Of a stretch of DNA of 8,412 nucleotides, positions 6,301-8,412 are shown in pieces. Origin of the DNA: Planctomycetaceae bacterium (lineage in GTDB: Bacteria > Planctomycetota > Planctomycetia > Pirellulales > JAEUIK01); the NCBI GenBank assembly GCA_016793185.1, contig JAEUIK010000192.1:1-8412 (forward strand). The letters are read 5' to 3'. A program made the translations under genes and the position numbers. The notes below the pieces were generated by a model. It saw nothing but the letters and a program-made list of their open reading frames with translations. It was not told the origin of the DNA and made no database searches. Each line of letters opens with the position of its first letter. Position 1 is the stretch's first letter.

Positions 6301-6609
6301 ATGATCCATGTTCTGGCTACCATTCGCGTTGCCGCCGGCAAGCGTGACGAGTTTCTCACCGAGTTCCGCAAGCTGGTGCCGCTGGTGCGGGCAGAGCAGG
6401 GGTGCATCGAGTACGGTGCGGCCATCGACGTGCCGACGACCTTGCCGGCCCAGCTCCCGCTGCGCGACGACGTGGTGATGGTGGTGGAAAAATGGGACGA
6501 TCTGGACGCCCTGGCTGCGCATTTGATCGCTCCGCACATGCTCGACTACCGGGCCCGCGTGAAGACCCTCGTGCTCGGGACCGAATTGCAGGTGCTCGAG
6601 CCGGCCTAG
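6301..6609 (+). CDS. Small ABM-domain (YgiN-like) monooxygenase
   Basis: This is a 102-residue single-domain protein of the antibiotic biosynthesis monooxygenase (ABM) superfamily, dimeric ferredoxin-like proteins that oxidise quinols or aromatic compounds without a bound cofactor. Features seen: MIHVLATIRVAAGKRDEFL (first strand and helix), VRAEQGCIEYGAAID (29-43, the E-x-GC-x-x-Y motif), VVEKWDDLDALAAHLIAPHM (61-80, the E-x-W strand followed by the conserved H-x-x-x-PH). The insertion between them (DVPTTLPAQLPLRDD) is a little longer than in minimal ABM proteins. Length is typical. There is no clear Shine-Dalgarno before ATG 6301. It follows menC by 108 bp on the same strand. A quinone-related role would fit a menaquinone neighbourhood, but that is inference; members of this family also act in heme breakdown and polyketide oxidation, and many have no known substrate. 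Confidence 0.8.
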   Translation: MIHVLATIRVAAGKRDEFLTEFRKLVPLVRAEQGCIEYGAAIDVPTTLPAQLPLRDDVVMVVEKWDDLDALAAHLIAPHMLDYRARVKTLVLGTELQVLEPA

Positions 6610-6667
6610 CCAAGCGTTCGGTTCCGCTTAGCCTGGGGTAACGACGATACGAGCATGATCCGGTCCG

Positions 6668-6686
6668 GTGCCGGCACAATCGGCAC
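6668..6686 (+). repeat. Perfect 6-bp hairpin GTGCCG / CGGCAC
   Basis: GTGCCG (6668-6673) pairs with CGGCAC (6681-6686) across a 7-nt loop. The left arm can also pair with the nearer copy inside the palindrome GTGCCGGCAC (6668-6677), so two alternative folds exist. The repeat CGGCACAA occurs twice in tandem here (6672-6679 and 6681-6688). Confidence 0.5.
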
Positions 6687-6706
6687 AACCGCGCCCGGGG
6701 TCCGCT

Positions 6707-6724
6707 CCAACCAGAGAGGGTTGG
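6707..6724 (+). repeat. Perfect 6-bp hairpin CCAACC / GGTTGG
   Basis: CCAACC (6707-6712), loop AGAGAG, GGTTGG (6719-6724). An alternative pairing of AACCA (6709-6713) with TGGTT (6726-6730) is possible. It lies 17 nt before the terminator stem. Confidence 0.5.
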
Positions 6725-6740
6725 CTGGTTCGGGCTATGC

Positions 6741-6759
6741 CGCCCGCGAGGGCGTTTTT
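6741..6759 (+). terminator. Intrinsic terminator with GNRA tetraloop
   Basis: CGCCC (6741-6745), tetraloop GCGA, GGGCG (6750-6754), then TTTTT (6755-6759). The stem is short but all G-C and capped by a stable GNRA loop. It would end the trpE-menC-ABM transcript 132 nt after the last stop codon. An upstream segment CGGGC (6731-6735) can pair with GCCCG (6742-6746), which would exclude the terminator stem, an antiterminator-like arrangement. Confidence 0.6.
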
Positions 6760-6856
6760 GGGCGATTCCTGCCGTCTGGCACAGGTCTCAGGTGGTTGCT
6801 GCGCCACGAGCGTCCCGACGGTCATCTTTGGCTAAACCCGAGAGTCGGGCAAAATC

Positions 6857-6869
6857 GCGTATTTTACGC
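6857..6869. promoter_or_regulatory. Palindrome overlapping the -35 region, possible operator
   Basis: GCGTA-TTT-TACGC is a perfect dyad just upstream of the extended -10 box. It overlaps a second dyad, AAAAT-CGCGT-ATTTT (6851-6865). The location suits a repressor or activator site controlling the small-protein gene; no known operator consensus is recognised. Confidence 0.35.
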
Positions 6870-6872
6870 AGA

Positions 6873-6881
6873 TGCTATAAT
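6873..6881 (+). promoter_or_regulatory. Extended -10 promoter for the small basic protein
   Basis: TGC followed by a perfect TATAAT (6876-6881). The -35 position at 17-bp spacing reads AATCGC, so the promoter would rely on the extended -10. Transcription should start near 6888, with about 90 nt of 5' UTR before the ATG at 6978. The AT-rich patch stands out in this GC-rich window. Confidence 0.7.
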
Positions 6882-6884
6882 TTT

Positions 6885-6921
6885 CCGCCGCAGGCTCCGA
6901 TTTTCTTCTGACATGCGGCGG
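6885..6921 (+). repeat. Perfect 8-bp inverted repeat at the start of the 5' UTR
   Basis: CCGCCGCA (6885-6892) and TGCGGCGG (6914-6921) flank a 21-nt pyrimidine-rich loop. The left arm coincides with the expected transcription start, so the transcript would begin with this stem, as 5' stabilising hairpins do. If the start lies inside the arm the hairpin would be incomplete and the repeat would act, if at all, in DNA. Confidence 0.45.
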
Positions 6922-6924
6922 GGA

Positions 6925-6937
6925 AATCCGTCGGATT
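6925..6937. repeat. 13-bp dyad AATCCG-T-CGGATT
   Basis: A perfect inverted repeat with a single central base, too tight to fold as a hairpin, so a protein-binding site is the more natural reading. It lies about 40-50 bp downstream of the predicted transcription start. CCGTC within it (6928-6932) can also pair with GACGG (6957-6961) next to the ribosome-binding site. Confidence 0.35.
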
Positions 6938-6962
6938 GCCTCGAAACAACCCCTCGGACGGC

Positions 6963-6968
6963 AAGGTG
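6963..6968 (+). promoter_or_regulatory. Ribosome-binding site deciding the start of the small basic protein
   Basis: AAGGTG lies 9 nt before ATG 6978. The alternative ATG at 6969 directly abuts it and the TTG at 6936 lies before it, so 6978 is the preferred start. Confidence 0.6.
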
Positions 6969-6977
6969 ATGCGACTT

Positions 6978-7316
6978 ATGGTGACCAAGGCCAAAAAATC
7001 TGCGCTGGTAACTCTCGATCGTCGCAAGAAGTCGACGGAACGCCGGATGAGTAGCGATCGCCGCGGGCAGCAGAAGCCGGTCGCGGTCGAACAGCGTCAG
7101 GTCGAGCGTCGCGCCAAGGTTGCCCGTCGCCGCCAGATCGACCCCACCACGTGCGAACGCGATTACTCGGTCGAGGAAGTCGAGTTCATGCGGGCTTTGG
7201 AAGCCTATAAGCGCTCCAGCGGTCGGATGTTCCCCACCTGCAGCGAAGTGCTCGAAGTGCTTCGCGGACTGGGCTACGAACGCCGCAGTGAAGTGGCCGA
7301 AGTGCTGGCAGACTGA
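6978..7316 (+). CDS. Small basic protein of unknown function, Arg-rich N-terminus
   Basis: I do not recognise a characterised family. The 112 residues fall into two parts. Residues 1-60 are highly basic, with dibasic steps DRR (14-16), ERR (21-23), DRR (27-29), VERR (42-45) and ARRR (49-52), suggesting nucleic-acid or ribosome contact. Residues 61-105 look like a compact helical module with acidic and hydrophobic positions: YSVEEVEFMRALEAYKR (63-79), SGRMFPTCSEVLEVLRGLGY (81-100). From memory, similar C-terminal modules (FMRA...YK...G..FPT.SEVL.VL..LGY) recur in planctomycete hypothetical proteins, which I cannot confirm here. Longer starts (TTG 6936, ATG 6969) exist; ATG 6978 fits the ribosome-binding site best. 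It has its own extended -10 promoter and a structured 5' UTR, so it is probably regulated as a single gene. Confidence 0.75.
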   Translation: MVTKAKKSALVTLDRRKKSTERRMSSDRRGQQKPVAVEQRQVERRAKVARRRQIDPTTCERDYSVEEVEFMRALEAYKRSSGRMFPTCSEVLEVLRGLGYERRSEVAEVLAD

Positions 7317-7318
7317 GT

Positions 7319-7359
7319 GCCGGCAATCGCCGCCACGCGGGTGCGCGCGGGCTGCCGGC
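7319..7359 (+). repeat. 7-bp inverted repeat just after the small-protein stop codon
   Basis: GCCGGCA (7319-7325) and TGCCGGC (7353-7359) flank a 27-nt GC-rich segment. It begins 3 nt after the TGA. No T-run follows, so it is not a classical terminator, but it could protect the mRNA 3' end. Each arm contains the self-complementary GCCGGC. Confidence 0.35.
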
Positions 7360-7412
7360 CGACCGGTGCATCGTCATGCCAGCACCGCGAGGACCGGCGG
7401 GGGGGCCCGACG

Positions 7413-7455
7413 GGTGCAACCTCGGTCCGGGCCGAGGCTGGCCTTGTCGTGCACC
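7413..7455. repeat. Nested inverted repeats upstream of the TPR lipoprotein
   Basis: The outer arms are GGTGCA (7413-7418) and TGCACC (7450-7455). Inside is a perfect hairpin CCTCGG (7420-7425), loop TCCGGG, CCGAGG (7432-7437). The right outer arm falls in the spacer of the possible promoter at 7444-7472, so it could be an operator or a cruciform-like element. Confidence 0.4.
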
Positions 7456-7472
7456 GGGGGGCTCGCTACAGT
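7444..7472 (+). promoter_or_regulatory. Possible sigma70 promoter for the TPR lipoprotein
   Basis: TTGTCG (7444-7449, 4 of 6) and TACAGT (7467-7472, 4 of 6) are spaced by 17 bp. The predicted start near 7479 leaves about 130 nt of leader. This is the best plus-strand pair I found in the 291-bp spacer, but it is only moderate. Confidence 0.35.
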
Positions 7473-7589
7473 CCCGCCGCCCAACTTTCCACCTTTTGCC
7501 CGTGCGCGCGAGCGGCGGGCGACGGCCCGCGGTCCCGTGATTTGCCAGAAGGCGATCAAGCGGATCGGGGCCGGATGCGTGGCGACAGC

Positions 7590-7596
7590 AAGGAGG
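7590..7596 (+). promoter_or_regulatory. Strong Shine-Dalgarno deciding the lipoprotein start
   Basis: AAGGAGG lies 11 nt before ATG 7608. It rules against the in-frame ATG at 7575 and the much longer frame beginning with GTG 7317, both of which start upstream of it. Confidence 0.75.
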
Positions 7597-7607
7597 CTCG
7601 AGCCCCG

Positions 7608-8360
7608 ATGTCTTCCGTCATTCTGCCCGGCGCTTCTGTTTGGACCGCGTGCAGCCGCGTACTCCGGCTGGCCGCGTTCCTCTCCTTGTCGCTATTGCTC
7701 GGCGCTTCTGGCTGCGCTCAAAGCCAGAACTCTTCGGGGGTCTCGCTGTTCCAGGCGGGCAACTATCCCGCCGCGATGGCCAAGTTCCAGCAGGCGCTCG
7801 CCACCGATCCGCAGAACGCCGACTCCTACTACAACCTGGCGGCCACGCACCATCGCCTGGGCAAGATGCAGAACAACAAGGCCGAGCTCGATCAGGCCGA
7901 AAACCTCTATCACCAATGCCTCGACCGCGATCCCAACCACGCCGATTGTTATCGGGGGCTGGCGGTCTTGCTGGTCGAAGAGAATCGCTCGGGCGATGCC
8001 TTCAAGTTGCTGGAGGGGTGGTCCACGCGCAACCCGGCGCTTTCGGAACCGAAGATCCAGCTGGCCCGGCTGTACGAGGAATTCAGCGACAAGACCGCGG
8101 CCAAGGAACAACTGGTCGAAGCCCTGGGTACCGATCCGTACAACGCCCGCGCCCTGGCGGCGTTGGGTCGCCTGCACGAGACGTCGGGGAACCCGTCGCA
8201 GGCGCTGGCGGTCTACGAGCGTTCGCTGTGGCACAACAGCGCCCAGCCGGACGTTGCGGCCCGGGTGGCGACGCTCCGCGGCGCCTTGGGAACCGTCCCG
8301 GCCCCGCCCCCCGGCTCGGGGACGCAGGTCGTGGGTCTCGACGGGCCGCTGGTGCGATAA
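7608..8360 (+). CDS. TPR-repeat lipoprotein
   Basis: A 250-residue envelope protein, likely a protein-protein interaction scaffold. The N-terminus has a basic stretch (SRVLR, 16-20), a hydrophobic core (LAAFLSLSLLLG) and a lipobox-like ASGC with Cys36, so export and lipidation are expected; Ala at -3 is acceptable but not the most common residue. Residues 43-210 hold about four TPR units: 43-76 (FQAGNYPAAMAKFQQAL, then NADSYYNLAATHHRLGK), about 93-126 (LDQAENLYHQCLDRDPNHAD), about 147-180 (KIQLARLYEEFSDKTAAKEQ), and about 181-214 (ARALAALGRLHETSGNPSQA). The Pro/Gly-rich tail (APPPGSGTQ) is probably flexible. The start is set by the strong ribosome-binding site at 7590-7596. The gene is complete. 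No partner gene is visible; the specific role is unknown. Confidence 0.85.
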   Translation: MSSVILPGASVWTACSRVLRLAAFLSLSLLLGASGCAQSQNSSGVSLFQAGNYPAAMAKFQQALATDPQNADSYYNLAATHHRLGKMQNNKAELDQAENLYHQCLDRDPNHADCYRGLAVLLVEENRSGDAFKLLEGWSTRNPALSEPKIQLARLYEEFSDKTAAKEQLVEALGTDPYNARALAALGRLHETSGNPSQALAVYERSLWHNSAQPDVAARVATLRGALGTVPAPPPGSGTQVVGLDGPLVR

Positions 8361-8398
8361 TCGCGTGGTGGCGCGCGCCGGTCTGAGGTGTTTGCGGC

Positions 8399-8411
8399 GG
8401 GTGTTTCACCC
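8399..8411 (+). repeat. Short hairpin at the window end
   Basis: GGGTG-TTT-CACCC lies 39 nt after the lipoprotein stop. Whether a T-run follows cannot be seen because the window ends, so a terminator is possible but unproven. Confidence 0.25.
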
Positions 8412-8412
8412 C

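Larger units (their letters stand above)
6610..6977 (+). other. Structured non-coding region between ABM gene and small basic protein
   Basis: These 368 bp have no convincing gene. A 104-codon frame at 6655-6969 runs through the terminator and promoter and has no family-like sequence. In order, the stretch contains a 9-nt-period tandem repeat of CGGCACAA (6672-6688), two perfect 6-bp hairpins, an intrinsic terminator, further dyads at 6814-6849, an extended -10 promoter and a 5' UTR with an 8-bp hairpin. CCCGAC (6814-6819) can pair with GTCGGG (6844-6849), or CCCGA-GAG-TCGGG (6837-6849) can fold locally. Confidence 0.6.

Noticed and set aside
3247..6537. A 1096-codon open frame on the minus strand opposite trpE, menC and the ABM gene
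   Set aside because: It lies antisense to three genes with intact family motifs, and its product is Arg/His/Asp/Gln-rich without domain resemblance. Long antisense frames are a known by-product of GC-rich codon use.
6655..6969. A 104-codon plus-strand frame between the ABM gene and the small protein
   Set aside because: It would cross the intrinsic terminator and the extended -10 promoter, and its composition is that of translated non-coding sequence.

Overview
This GC-rich window looks like a stretch of a Planctomycetota chromosome, probably close to Pirellulales. The inference rests on three things: a McsA/McsB protein-arginine phosphorylation pair outside an obvious Bacillota background, a small Arg-rich protein of a kind I remember as common in planctomycete genomes, and a TPR lipoprotein in a high-GC context. 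No taxonomic marker gene is present, so the placement is tentative. I see no transposase, phage gene, CRISPR array, rRNA or tRNA. The window reads as ordinary chromosomal housekeeping sequence with several well-formed regulatory sites.

Layout. (1) Positions 2-526, plus strand: the C-terminal part of a class V, PLP-dependent aminotransferase cut by the window edge, followed by coaD (679-1185, CoA biosynthesis). (2) Minus strand, convergent with coaD and only 15 bp from it: mcsB (1201-2286) preceded by mcsA (2556-3062), the protein-arginine kinase and its zinc-finger activator. A near-consensus sigma70 promoter (3184-3211) lies upstream of mcsA. The 269 bp between the two genes hold a perfect 7-bp hairpin and a possible 42-codon leader ORF ending 2 nt before the TTG start of mcsB. 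(3) A 472-bp divergent spacer, then plus strand trpE (3535-5040, anthranilate synthase component I) and, 27 bp later, a MenC/N-acylamino-acid-racemase-type enolase superfamily enzyme (5068-6192), and then a small ABM-domain monooxygenase (6301-6609). (4) A 368-bp non-coding stretch with a run of perfect hairpins, an intrinsic terminator (6741-6759) and an extended -10 promoter (TGCTATAAT at 6873-6881). (5) A 112-residue basic protein of unknown function (6978-7316). (6) A 291-bp spacer with nested inverted repeats, then a lipoprotein with TPR repeats (7608-8360), which is complete.

How the genes work together. McsA and McsB should form one protein quality-control unit, in which McsB phosphorylates arginines on damaged proteins or regulators and McsA activates it. 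The usual partners CtsR and ClpC are not in view. TrpE and the MenC-like enzyme both sit near chorismate metabolism (tryptophan and menaquinone), and their close spacing suggests cotranscription; a quinone-type ABM monooxygenase follows. CoaD and the aminotransferase are probably unrelated housekeeping genes. The most useful leads are the mcsAB locus with its changed zinc-site and pArg-pocket residues, and the densely structured 6.6-7.0 kb region in front of the unknown small protein.
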